Below, piece by piece: positions 1 to 5,276 of a stretch of DNA of 6,431 bases. This stretch comes from JBDSYA01 sp039925865 (GTDB lineage Bacteria > Bacteroidota > Ignavibacteria > Tepidaquicellales > Tepidaquicellaceae). The translations under genes and the position numbers were made by a program. The stretch covers positions 1 through 6,431 of the forward strand of contig JBDSYA010000159.1 in NCBI GenBank assembly GCA_039925865.1. Direction: 5' to 3'. Under the pieces are notes generated by a model that saw only the letters and a program-made list of their open reading frames with translations, did not search any database and was not told where the DNA came from. The first letter of the stretch is position 1. Each line of letters begins with the position of its first letter.

Positions 1-1
1 T

Positions 2-454
2 TTTCAGGGAGAAGGCGCCAAAACCGTTCTTCCTTCAAAAGCTGCTGCAAAAATTTCCATGCGTCTTGTACCAAATCAGGAACCTGAGAAAATTGAAAAG
101 TTATTTTCGGAATATGTAAAAAAAATCGCTCCGGGATCTGTCAGAATTGAAGTAAGATCACTTCACGGAGGGAAAGGAGCTATCACACCATTAGACTCTC
201 CTGCTATTGATGCTGCGGTTGAAGCTTTGAAAAAGGGATTTGGGAAAGAACCGGTATTTGTAAGAGAAGGCGGATCAATTCCGGTTGTGAATACTTTTCA
301 GACAATTTTGAATTCTCCAACAGTCCTTCTAGGATTTGGGCTTCCCGACGAAAATGCACATTCACCTGACGAACATTTAAATCTGAAAAATTTTCACAGA
401 GGGATATTAAGTATTGCCCATTATTTAAATGAACTATCAAAAATTAAAAAATAA
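2..454 (+). CDS. M20 family metallodipeptidase, C-terminal part (5' end outside window)
   Basis: The frame is open from base 2, so the gene starts upstream of the window; 150 residues and a TAA stop are visible. The first visible residues read FQGEGAKTVLPSKAAAKISM, the end of the lid/dimerisation domain in M20 peptidases, where an Arg-Leu-Val-Pro-Asn-Gln stretch follows. Next come LHGGKGA, the REGGSIPVV motif and the NAHSPDEH motif. The His of NAHSPDEH (codon 359-361) is the expected second-metal ligand of the M20 catalytic domain; the N-terminal metal ligands and catalytic Glu lie outside. The family hydrolyses dipeptides or removes C-terminal residues using two zinc ions, usually in the cytoplasm, and this arrangement resembles the dipeptidase subgroup rather than DapE or ArgE. 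The exact substrate cannot be read from the fragment. The internal ATG at base 59 is not the start, because conserved sequence precedes it. The next gene follows after 6 bases, so the two are probably co-transcribed. Confidence 0.93.
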   Translation, partial: FQGEGAKTVLPSKAAAKISMRLVPNQEPEKIEKLFSEYVKKIAPGSVRIEVRSLHGGKGAITPLDSPAIDAAVEALKKGFGKEPVFVREGGSIPVVNTFQTILNSPTVLLGFGLPDENAHSPDEHLNLKNFHRGILSIAHYLNELSKIKK

Positions 455-460
455 ATTTTA

Positions 461-817
461 ATGGCAAAAACCAAACAACAGCAGAGTGTACAGGCATTAA
501 AATCAAAAAGAAATAAGCGGGAGCAAAGCCACCTGCATTTTGCAATGACTTCTAAGAATTACACTATTATTGGAGCGGGGATCGCACTAATTATTTTAGG
601 ATATTTTTTCATGTCAGAAAATTCAGTTGACGGATTTCTTCCGACCGTATTAGCTCCAATACTTTTAATTGTAGGATATTGTATAATAGTGCCGATAGGA
701 ATTTTATACAAAGATAAAGGTGTTAATGAAAACGTTGTAGAAGAAATAAAAGATGTGAGGCCGGAAGTTAAGCATAAAACAACAGCGGCATCGACATCAA
801 ATGTTAAAACTGTTTAA
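461..817 (+). CDS. DUF3098-like small membrane protein
   Basis: This 118-residue protein has a basic, Lys/Arg/Gln-rich N-terminus (residues 1-24), two hydrophobic helices (about 34-51 and 61-83) and a hydrophilic, charged C-terminal tail. The helices are joined by a short loop containing MSENSVDGFLPTVLAPI. The SVDGF-LPTVLAPILL pattern, with glycines in the first helix, resembles DUF3098 proteins of Bacteroidota; that assignment is from memory of the family. It has no known biochemical function. The positive-inside rule would place both termini in the cytoplasm. The ATG lies 6 bases after the M20 dipeptidase stop and has no clear Shine-Dalgarno sequence, which suits co-transcription and the weak ribosome binding sites of this lineage. 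The tail after residue 85, rich in Val/Glu/Lys then Thr/Ala/Ser, is probably disordered. I am confident it is a real gene and fairly confident of the family. Confidence 0.82.
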   Translation: MAKTKQQQSVQALKSKRNKREQSHLHFAMTSKNYTIIGAGIALIILGYFFMSENSVDGFLPTVLAPILLIVGYCIIVPIGILYKDKGVNENVVEEIKDVRPEVKHKTTAASTSNVKTV

Positions 818-835
818 ACAATTTTCTTAGTTCTT

Positions 836-846
836 TAATAATTTTC
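836..846 (+). promoter_or_regulatory. Possible -10 region for tmRNA
   Basis: An AT-rich stretch ends 5 bases before the mature tmRNA 5' end at 852. It contains TAATAA (836-841) and TAATTTTC (839-846), the latter one base from the Bacteroidota TAnnTTTG element. No convincing TTG -33 element lies at 19-21 bases upstream; only TGTTT at 811-815 is nearby. The distance is short for a precursor that RNase P would trim, so transcription may instead start further upstream or run through from the DUF3098-like gene. Confidence 0.22.
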
Positions 847-851
847 AGTTC

Positions 852-1209
852 GGGAATGCAACGGTTTCGACGGATTGAAAGATGGTTAGAATCGCATATA
901 GTGTTCCTGCCAGCACTTAAAAAAGGTAGAAAACTATAAATAACAACAACGTAGAAACAAACTACGCATTGGCTGCATAATTTAATGCAACCTCGCTTCA
1001 GGGGATCCCGCTCATCGGAATTTCGGAAGCGTCATAATTGATGAGATAGTTTAAAAGAATTTCCGGATCTTTTAAATGAACCTTTACGGAATAGGATTAC
1101 TAAGGCCTGTCTGTCTGCCGGAGTAATTTGAAATTTGAAGTATAGACTAAATATGTAGAAGTTTTAATGGTCTTCTTTTCGGACCCGAGTTCGACTCTCG
1201 GCATTTCCA
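852..1209 (+). ncRNA. ssrA: tmRNA (transfer-messenger RNA, trans-translation)
   Basis: tmRNA rescues stalled ribosomes with SmpB, acting first as alanyl-tRNA and then as an mRNA for a degradation tag. The acceptor strand GGGAATG (852-858) pairs with CATTTCC (1202-1208) through seven pairs including one G-U, followed by discriminator A1209. The T-arm is CCGAG (1185-1189), loop TTCGACT, CTCGG (1197-1201). The D-like segment ACGGTTTCGACGG follows the 5' strand. Helix 2 includes 877-882 with 1174-1179 and 894-899 with 1151-1156. Interlocked pairings give PK1 (900-904/913-917 with 907-911/925-929), PK2 (994-999/1026-1031 with 1011-1016/1040-1045) and PK3 (1051-1058/1068-1075 with 1061-1065/1087-1091). 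A PK4 candidate is 1096-1101/1122-1127 with 1109-1112 or 1113-1116/1144-1147. The tag reading frame lies at 951-980. CTA, not CCA, follows A1209, so CCA must be added enzymatically. The single-chain layout of about 358 nt is standard and not the two-piece form. Confidence 0.97.
951..980 (+). other. tmRNA proteolysis-tag reading frame (VETNYALAA, stop)
   Basis: From the likely resume codon GTA at 951 the frame reads Val-Glu-Thr-Asn-Tyr-Ala-Leu-Ala-Ala and stops at TAA 978-980, giving (Ala)-VETNYALAA on the rescued protein. The YALAA end is the standard protease-recognition terminus for ClpXP-type proteases. The resume codon is inferred: the same frame is open upstream through AAC-AAC-AAC, but aligning to the nine-residue GETNYALAA-type tags places it at GTA. 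CGTAG (950-954) can pair with CTACG (962-966) around the start of the tag, and TGCAT (974-978) with ATGCA (985-989) forms a hairpin that holds the stop codon, like helix 5 of other tmRNAs. Confidence 0.88.
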
Positions 1210-2180
1210 CTATTAATTTTTTCCACTAATTTTAAAAACTCCTCTTTTACTTCATCAGGTTTTATTCCTCGCATCGAATTTCCATTCGGCGATAAAATTG
1301 ATCCGGAATATTTGGACAACGGTTTAAACTTCTTAAAATTCCATTCGACATTTGGAAACAATGCAAGCACAGGTTTATCAAAGGCTGAGCAAATATGAAC
1401 AATTGATGTATCCGCAGTTATTATTACGTAGCTTTTAATTACTGCTGCAGATGTTTCTAAAATATTTTCTGTTTTAAGAAATTGTATTTCCGCGTCTTCA
1501 CTGCCTTCGACGATAAAATCGATCAGCTCCTTATCACTTTCCATTCCGATAATCTTGAAAGCATAGTTTTTGTTTATAGAGATTTTTTTGATAAGATTCA
1601 ACCAATTTTCTTTAGACCAATACCTGCTTTCACTTCCTGCCGATACATTTATTAAAATATTTTTTTTAGTAGAGTTGAAAGATGCTTGAAACTTTTTCGA
1701 TACTGCCTCGGGAATTGTAAATGAAGGTTTTAAATCAAGTTTAACGTTTATTTTCCTGAAAAAACTAACGGGGCTGAGATTAATTTCAACAGCATGATCG
1801 CCGGAAAGATATTCATTAAGAGAAACATCAAATATCTTTTTTTGAAAATTGTATCCCAAAGAAACTTTTGGATTCAAAATTTTAACGAGAAGAGATGAAG
1901 TTTTAGAATACTCGTACTTTGTATCAATCCAAAGATCGACATTCCGGAACAAAGTTTTTAAGAGGCCGGTATTTTTTAATAAAGCTTTTTTGTAGACAAT
2001 AACATTATCTACGGAATTATGATTAAGCGGGATATCACGGTTTATTTCACTTGCAAGAACTGTTAGCTGAGAAGAGGGAAATAATTTCTTAAGTTCGCCG
2101 AAAAGGGGAGTTGTAAGTATCATATCCCCGATCTTTCCAATCTGAACAACAAGAATTGTTTTTGGATTTTGTAAATCCAA
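1164..2180 (-). CDS. Glycosyltransferase family 9 (heptosyltransferase-like)
   Basis: This 338-residue protein has the GT9 layout of two Rossmann-like domains. The N-terminus reads ILVVQIGKIGDMILTTPLF, the acceptor-side glycine loop. Later come a NVSAGSESRYWSKENW stretch, like the donor-domain entry of the family, and the conserved D-T-S-x-x-H (about residues 257-262) before PVLALF, which contributes to nucleotide-sugar binding. GT9 enzymes add heptose or related sugars to lipopolysaccharide core or other surface glycans at the inner membrane face; the sugar and acceptor are unknown here. The start is TTG at 2178-2180, six bases after the yidC stop, with no clear Shine-Dalgarno. The first in-frame ATG (Met20) would remove the glycine loop. 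The last 14 or so residues, including NAESRTRVRKEDH, are encoded antisense to the tmRNA T-arm and acceptor stem and are unlikely to be conserved. It is the last gene of the rpmH-rnpA-yidD-yidC unit. Confidence 0.9.
   Translation of the reverse strand: MDLQNPKTILVVQIGKIGDMILTTPLFGELKKLFPSSQLTVLASEINRDIPLNHNSVDNVIVYKKALLKNTGLLKTLFRNVDLWIDTKYEYSKTSSLLVKILNPKVSLGYNFQKKIFDVSLNEYLSGDHAVEINLSPVSFFRKINVKLDLKPSFTIPEAVSKKFQASFNSTKKNILINVSAGSESRYWSKENWLNLIKKISINKNYAFKIIGMESDKELIDFIVEGSEDAEIQFLKTENILETSAAVIKSYVIITADTSIVHICSAFDKPVLALFPNVEWNFKKFKPLSKYSGSILSPNGNSMRGIKPDEVKEEFLKLVEKINSGNAESRTRVRKEDH
1204..1228 (+). repeat. Short direct repeat TTTCCACTA at the tmRNA 3' end
   Basis: The nine bases TTTCCACTA occur at 1204-1212, covering the end of the acceptor strand and the three bases after it, and again at 1220-1228. 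Both copies lie inside the coding sequence of the convergent glycosyltransferase, in different frames. Such duplication at a tmRNA 3' end can be a relic of site-specific integration, but at nine AT-rich bases chance is a real alternative, and no integrase or island boundary is visible. Confidence 0.35.
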
Positions 2181-2186
2181 GCCGAA

Positions 2187-4028
2187 TTATTTTTTTACTT
2201 TTGAAGGAATTTTTCTCTGAACAGAATTATTCTTCCCGTTACCCGGCGGTGTTTTTTCAACAGTCAAAACTTCTGTTGCCGGCTTAGGGTTTTTCTTATT
2301 TGTCCACCACTGCTGTGAAATTGTGAATACGTTGAACATAAAATAATAAAGATTCAGCCCGGCAGGAAAACTGAAGAATAGTAAAGTGAGCATCACAGGC
2401 ATTATATAAACCATTGCTTTCTGCTTAGGATCCGTAACAGTCATCTTTTGTTGAATGAACATAGTAACACCCATCAGCAAAGCAAGTCCTGAGATCTGAT
2501 CAATTCCGAACAAAGGTATTTTGAAAGGTAAATGAAGTATTACATCCGGGGCAGACAGATCCTTTATCCATAAAAAACTTACATGCCTGAGCTCAATAGT
2601 TGAATTGAAAACTCCGAACAACGCGTAAAGGATAGGCAGCTGAATGAGCATTGGCAGGCATCCGCCGGCAGGATTGATCTTTTCATCCTTATAGATCTTC
2701 ATTATCTGCTGTTGAGTCTTAACCGGATCATCCTTATACTTTTCTCTTATAGCAGTGATCTTCGGATTAAGCTGAGACATTTTTTTCATTGAATTCATCT
2801 GAGTCTTAGTCAGAGGATTCAAAACGATTTTCATCAGCAAAGCAAATATAATGATCACAAATCCCCAGCTTGGAACGAATTTATGAATCAACAAAAAAAC
2901 TGGAAGTATAATATACTGAGCAATAGGTCTTACAATGAAATCAAGTGAAAATCTCAGAGTCTTTTCAAGTTCAAGCTCGTAAGCTTTTAAAATATTGTAA
3001 TCAAGCGGCGAAATAAGAATTCCAAATACTGCCTTATCATATTTATCATTTTTTATATCCATCTTAACTGCAATCGAATAGTTTTCTCTGGAACCCGCAT
3101 CCTTCAGAGCTTCCCTGCTTCCGCTAAGATAAGCACCGTTACCCTTTTGTTCTTTAGGTATAATGAACACACCAAAATATTTATTCCTTAAACTTACATA
3201 ATCAGTATTCCCGTTGAAATCACCTTTGTAACTTTCTCCGATACTTGTAGCGTCAAGTGTTTCAAGTTCTCCACCCATATAAGCAAAAGCTTCAGAGAAA
3301 GTAACTTCCTGATCACTTCTGAATTCTGTCATGTTCAATGATGATTCCCAGACCACCTGGTATTTATTATCAGCAATAAATTTAGAAGCGTTAAAAAATT
3401 CATAAGTTACATCAAATTCATATGAGTCAGGAAAAAATGAATAGGTTTTGATTATCTTTTCAGTGCTGTCCTTCGAGACGTTTAAGACATACTGTAATTT
3501 ATAAGAGTTGTCAGTGTTAACATTTATCTTTTTGAATTCAGGATAGTCAGCTTCAAATATCAGATCTTTGGTATTAATTGAAATCCCGTCTTTGGAAGTA
3601 AACAGCAGATGAAGCTCCTTGCCTTTTTTCCAGTCAACTAACTGAAGAGGTTTGTTATCCCAGGTCTCATAATTTTTAATTGTATAATTTTTTAATCCTC
3701 CGCCGTAATTGGAAAATTCCATCTTCACCTTATCATTCTCTACGATCATTATTTCTTCCGGAGTGCTGTTAATGCCTCCGATGACTTTTGAAGAAAATAT
3801 TTTTCCGAATTTATAACCCAAAGAATCTATTCGTAATGAATCGGATGCAACTTTATTAAATGACAGACTTGTGTCGGGTAACTTATCCATAGTCTTATCA
3901 GTAACCTGTACTGAATCACTTTTTTTAGTTTGCGGTAACTGCTTTTGCTGAGTATTGGAATTCCAGTAAAGCCATATCATTAAGACCACGCCAATTAATA
4001 CAAATCCTAAAACTGATCTTTTATCCAT
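2187..4028 (-). CDS. yidC: Membrane protein insertase YidC (Oxa1 family)
   Basis: YidC inserts and folds inner membrane proteins, alone or with SecYEG. At 613 residues this is the long, Gram-negative form. An N-terminal membrane anchor (about 6-23) is followed by a Ser/Asp/Lys linker, a large beta-rich periplasmic domain (about 80-345), then the conserved core. Helices lie at about 364-382 and 386-407, and the cytoplasmic hairpin at 408-455 contains LNPLTKTQMNSMKKM and KYKDDPVKTQQQIMKIYK. NPAGGCLPMLIQLPILYALF starts the next helix, and further helices lie near 508-526 and 536-566. The tail is basic. The groove position that is Arg366 in E. coli aligns to Lys400. The ATG lies 14 bases after yidD, with no clear Shine-Dalgarno sequence. 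Position after rnpA and yidD is the conserved order and supports the call. Confidence 0.98.
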   Translation of the reverse strand: MDKRSVLGFVLIGVVLMIWLYWNSNTQQKQLPQTKKSDSVQVTDKTMDKLPDTSLSFNKVASDSLRIDSLGYKFGKIFSSKVIGGINSTPEEIMIVENDKVKMEFSNYGGGLKNYTIKNYETWDNKPLQLVDWKKGKELHLLFTSKDGISINTKDLIFEADYPEFKKINVNTDNSYKLQYVLNVSKDSTEKIIKTYSFFPDSYEFDVTYEFFNASKFIADNKYQVVWESSLNMTEFRSDQEVTFSEAFAYMGGELETLDATSIGESYKGDFNGNTDYVSLRNKYFGVFIIPKEQKGNGAYLSGSREALKDAGSRENYSIAVKMDIKNDKYDKAVFGILISPLDYNILKAYELELEKTLRFSLDFIVRPIAQYIILPVFLLIHKFVPSWGFVIIIFALLMKIVLNPLTKTQMNSMKKMSQLNPKITAIREKYKDDPVKTQQQIMKIYKDEKINPAGGCLPMLIQLPILYALFGVFNSTIELRHVSFLWIKDLSAPDVILHLPFKIPLFGIDQISGLALLMGVTMFIQQKMTVTDPKQKAMVYIMPVMLTLLFFSFPAGLNLYYFMFNVFTISQQWWTNKKNPKPATEVLTVEKTPPGNGKNNSVQRKIPSKVKK

Positions 4029-4042
4029 TTCTGTTTATGCGT

Positions 4043-4294
4043 CTAATATTTATTTGATTGTAAATTATGTGTATTAGTTTTTATTTCAGGGACGGGGTCA
4101 AATCCGCAGCTGCAATATGGATTACATCTGAGTATTCTTTTGACGGATAGGTATAAGCCGTAAAAAAAGCCGTGTCTTTGAAAAGATTCAAGACTGTATT
4201 GTGAACACGAAGGATAAAATCTGCATGAACCGGAAAAAAAAGGGGATATAAACTTTTGATAAAATTTAATTAACAGGATCACCGGATAACTCAT
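4043..4294 (-). CDS. yidD: Membrane protein insertion efficiency factor YidD
   Basis: This 83-residue protein has every hallmark of the YidD family: an amphipathic N-terminus (VILLIKFYQKFISPFF), the CRFYPSCSQY motif with Cys24 and Cys30, RILRCNP with Cys57, and the GFDPVP end. YidD is a small, membrane-associated protein that can be crosslinked to nascent inner membrane proteins and helps YidC-dependent insertion. Two further cysteines (Cys61 and Cys63, in PYCSCGFDPVP) stand where many relatives have His-Pro-Gly. The ATG overlaps the rnpA stop in an ATGA arrangement (4291-4294), suggesting translational coupling, and yidC begins 14 bases after the yidD TAG. About 13 extra residues follow the DPVP motif. 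Confidence 0.96.
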   Translation of the reverse strand: MSYPVILLIKFYQKFISPFFSGSCRFYPSCSQYSLESFQRHGFFYGLYLSVKRILRCNPYCSCGFDPVPEIKTNTHNLQSNKY

Positions 4295-4761
4295 TTAATT
4301 CTTTTTATTATTTTGTCAGAAAGTATTTTCATATCAATGTTGATAAATTCAAACTTCTCATTTTTATTTTTTCCAAAATGCTCGTAACCACCATCAGTTA
4401 ATGAAAAAATAATATTTGTATCAGGAGGAAAATATGTAAACTTATTTTTATTCAGTCTGTATGCTTCTTTGAACAACCGCCTTATCCTGTTCCTTGAAAC
4501 AGCTTTTTTTATTTTTTTCTTTGCAATAATAAAGCCCACTTTTACATTGTTTGTAAAAAGCGGGCTTTCAGTAGAATCAACCGGAAGTGAAGCTTTATTT
4601 TTAATACTTACAAAAGCCTTAATATTGTTTGTGGAGACAGTAACCGAGTTTTGAAGAATATTAATGTATGCATTGTGCCCGCTTATAATTTCATGTTTGC
4701 CAAGCTTAAAGTCACCGTTGCCTATTCCTTTTGATTTAGATTGATTTTCACTACTATCCAT
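4291..4761 (-). CDS. rnpA: Ribonuclease P protein component
   Basis: RnpA binds the catalytic RNase P RNA and helps it recognise and cleave 5' leaders of precursor tRNAs; RNase P also normally processes tmRNA. The RNR signature is clear at residues 85-102 (KKAVSRNRIRRLFKEAYR), preceded by KVGFIIAKKK, the usual strand before it. An N-terminal segment FKLGKHEIISGHNAY corresponds to the family's opening helix. At 156 residues the protein is longer than the usual 110-130. The excess is a Ser/Lys/Gly-rich leader (1-16) and a loop at about residues 52-72 between beta strands; the C-terminal part from about 124 may also be extended. No better start is visible: the ATG is the first Met, and the next one is near the C-terminus. 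It lies 14 bases after rpmH and overlaps yidD by four bases. The RNase P RNA gene itself is not in the window. Confidence 0.96.
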   Translation of the reverse strand: MDSSENQSKSKGIGNGDFKLGKHEIISGHNAYINILQNSVTVSTNNIKAFVSIKNKASLPVDSTESPLFTNNVKVGFIIAKKKIKKAVSRNRIRRLFKEAYRLNKNKFTYFPPDTNIIFSLTDGGYEHFGKNKNEKFEFINIDMKILSDKIIKRIK

Positions 4762-4775
4762 TTATCTAAAAAGAT

Positions 4776-4934
4776 CTACGGATGTCTTGTAAATTCGTCG
4801 CTTACCGTTAATTTTTTTCTTCCTTTAGCCCGTCTTCTTGCAAGAACCTTTCTTCCATTCTTAGTGGCCATTCTTTCCCTAAAACCGTGTTTATTTTTTC
4901 TTTTGCGATTACTGGGCTGATATGTTCTTTTCAT
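4776..4934 (-). CDS. rpmH: 50S ribosomal protein L34
   Basis: This 52-residue basic protein begins MKRTYQPSNRKRKNKHGF, continues RERMATKNGRKVLARRRAKG and ends in SDEFTRHP. It is an unmistakable L34, slightly longer than the usual 44-47 residues because of the tail after RKKLTV. L34 binds 23S rRNA in the large subunit and is mostly Arg and Lys. It starts with ATG at 4932-4934 and ends with TAG, 14 bases before rnpA. It is the first gene of the rpmH-rnpA-yidD-yidC unit and has its own promoter 23 bases upstream. The 5' leader is very short and has no Shine-Dalgarno sequence, only an A-rich stretch (AAAAAGAAATG). Confidence 0.98.
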   Translation of the reverse strand: MKRTYQPSNRKRKNKHGFRERMATKNGRKVLARRRAKGRKKLTVSDEFTRHP

Positions 4935-5037
4935 TTCTTTTTAAATTATTTGTCTGCAAAAATACGGATGATAGCCAAGAATAACAAGGAATTTATGAAC
5001 TGATTTGTACATTTTTCGAAACTGTTTATGATTGTTT
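4935..5037. other. Intergenic gap between the glutaredoxin-like gene and rpmH
   Basis: This 103-base, AT-rich gap separates two co-directional units. It carries the rpmH promoter and no ORF, tRNA, strong terminator hairpin or repeated DnaA box. TTTCGAAA near 5020 is only a short palindrome. In many bacteria dnaA and the origin lie next to rpmH; nothing here suggests that. Confidence 0.6.
4957..4987 (-). promoter_or_regulatory. Bacteroidota-type promoter of the rpmH operon
   Basis: On the minus strand TATTTTTG (4957-4964) matches the Bacteroidota -7 consensus TAnnTTTG exactly. A TTG (4985-4987) stands 20 bases upstream, within the usual spacing of the -33 element. Transcription would then begin near 4951, giving an untranslated leader of about 17 bases before the rpmH ATG. 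No competing sigma70-style pair was obvious. The site explains how the five downstream genes could be expressed as one unit independent of lgt. Confidence 0.68.
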
Positions 5038-5274
5038 TTAACCTGCCAGTTTTTTTCTCAACTCTTCTTTGTCCACCCTGTACTTTGCAAACATGTTACC
5101 GTCAATTGTCAAAACCGGGATTTTATGTTTATATTTTTCGAATAATTTCTCATTACTCTCAATATCAATTATTTCCAGATGTGCGTTAATATTTTCAAGA
5201 GTCCTAAGCAATGTCACTTTCATATCATCGCATAAATGACAATTGTTTTTTGTATATAAAATAATTTTATGCAA
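5038..5274 (-). CDS. Glutaredoxin-like thiol-disulfide protein (DUF836 type)
   Basis: This 78-residue protein has a compact thioredoxin fold pattern: beta strand IILYT, the redox motif CHLC (Cys12, Cys15), a helix, strand LEIIDI, and KIPVLTIDG with the cis-proline at Pro53. The lack of a signal peptide suggests a cytoplasmic role. It resembles the small DUF836/glutaredoxin-like family, whose partners are largely unknown. The start is TTG at 5272-5274, two bases after the lgt TAG; it gives (M)HKIILYT, as expected for the fold's first strand. The only nearby ATG is in another frame and stops almost at once. Coupling to lgt translation is likely. Its function beyond thiol exchange or redox sensing is not deducible. 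Confidence 0.85.
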   Translation of the reverse strand: MHKIILYTKNNCHLCDDMKVTLLRTLENINAHLEIIDIESNEKLFEKYKHKIPVLTIDGNMFAKYRVDKEELRKKLAG

Positions 5275-5276
5275 AG

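Noticed and set aside
204..440. Minus-strand open frame of 78 codons opposite the M20 dipeptidase
   Set aside because: It lies wholly antisense to a conserved protein-coding region and its product has no recognisable motif.
1181..1209. tRNA-like T-arm and acceptor end
   Set aside because: No anticodon arm or separate 5' half is close by; the acceptor partner is at 852-858, so this is the 3' half of tmRNA, not a tRNA gene.
1213..1245. T-rich run after tmRNA as intrinsic terminator
   Set aside because: No GC stem precedes it; TTTTAAAA is only a short palindrome. A terminator could not be supported.
2564..2572. TTATCCATA, one base from a DnaA box; another copy at 3883-3891
   Set aside because: Both are isolated and inside yidC, with no cluster, AT-rich unwinding element or dnaA nearby; not evidence for an origin.
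4469..4654. Plus-strand open frame of 61 codons with a hydrophobic product
   Set aside because: It is the complement of the rnpA coding region; the hydrophobic look comes from antisense of Lys/Asn-rich codons.
4764..4775. ATCT-AAAA-AGAT inverted repeat between rpmH and rnpA
   Set aside because: A four-base AT-rich stem is too weak for a terminator or processing signal, and genes continue immediately on both sides.
5010..5037. Possible terminator after the glutaredoxin-like gene
   Set aside because: Only weak AT pairing around TTTCGAAA, without a stable stem and U-run in the right order.
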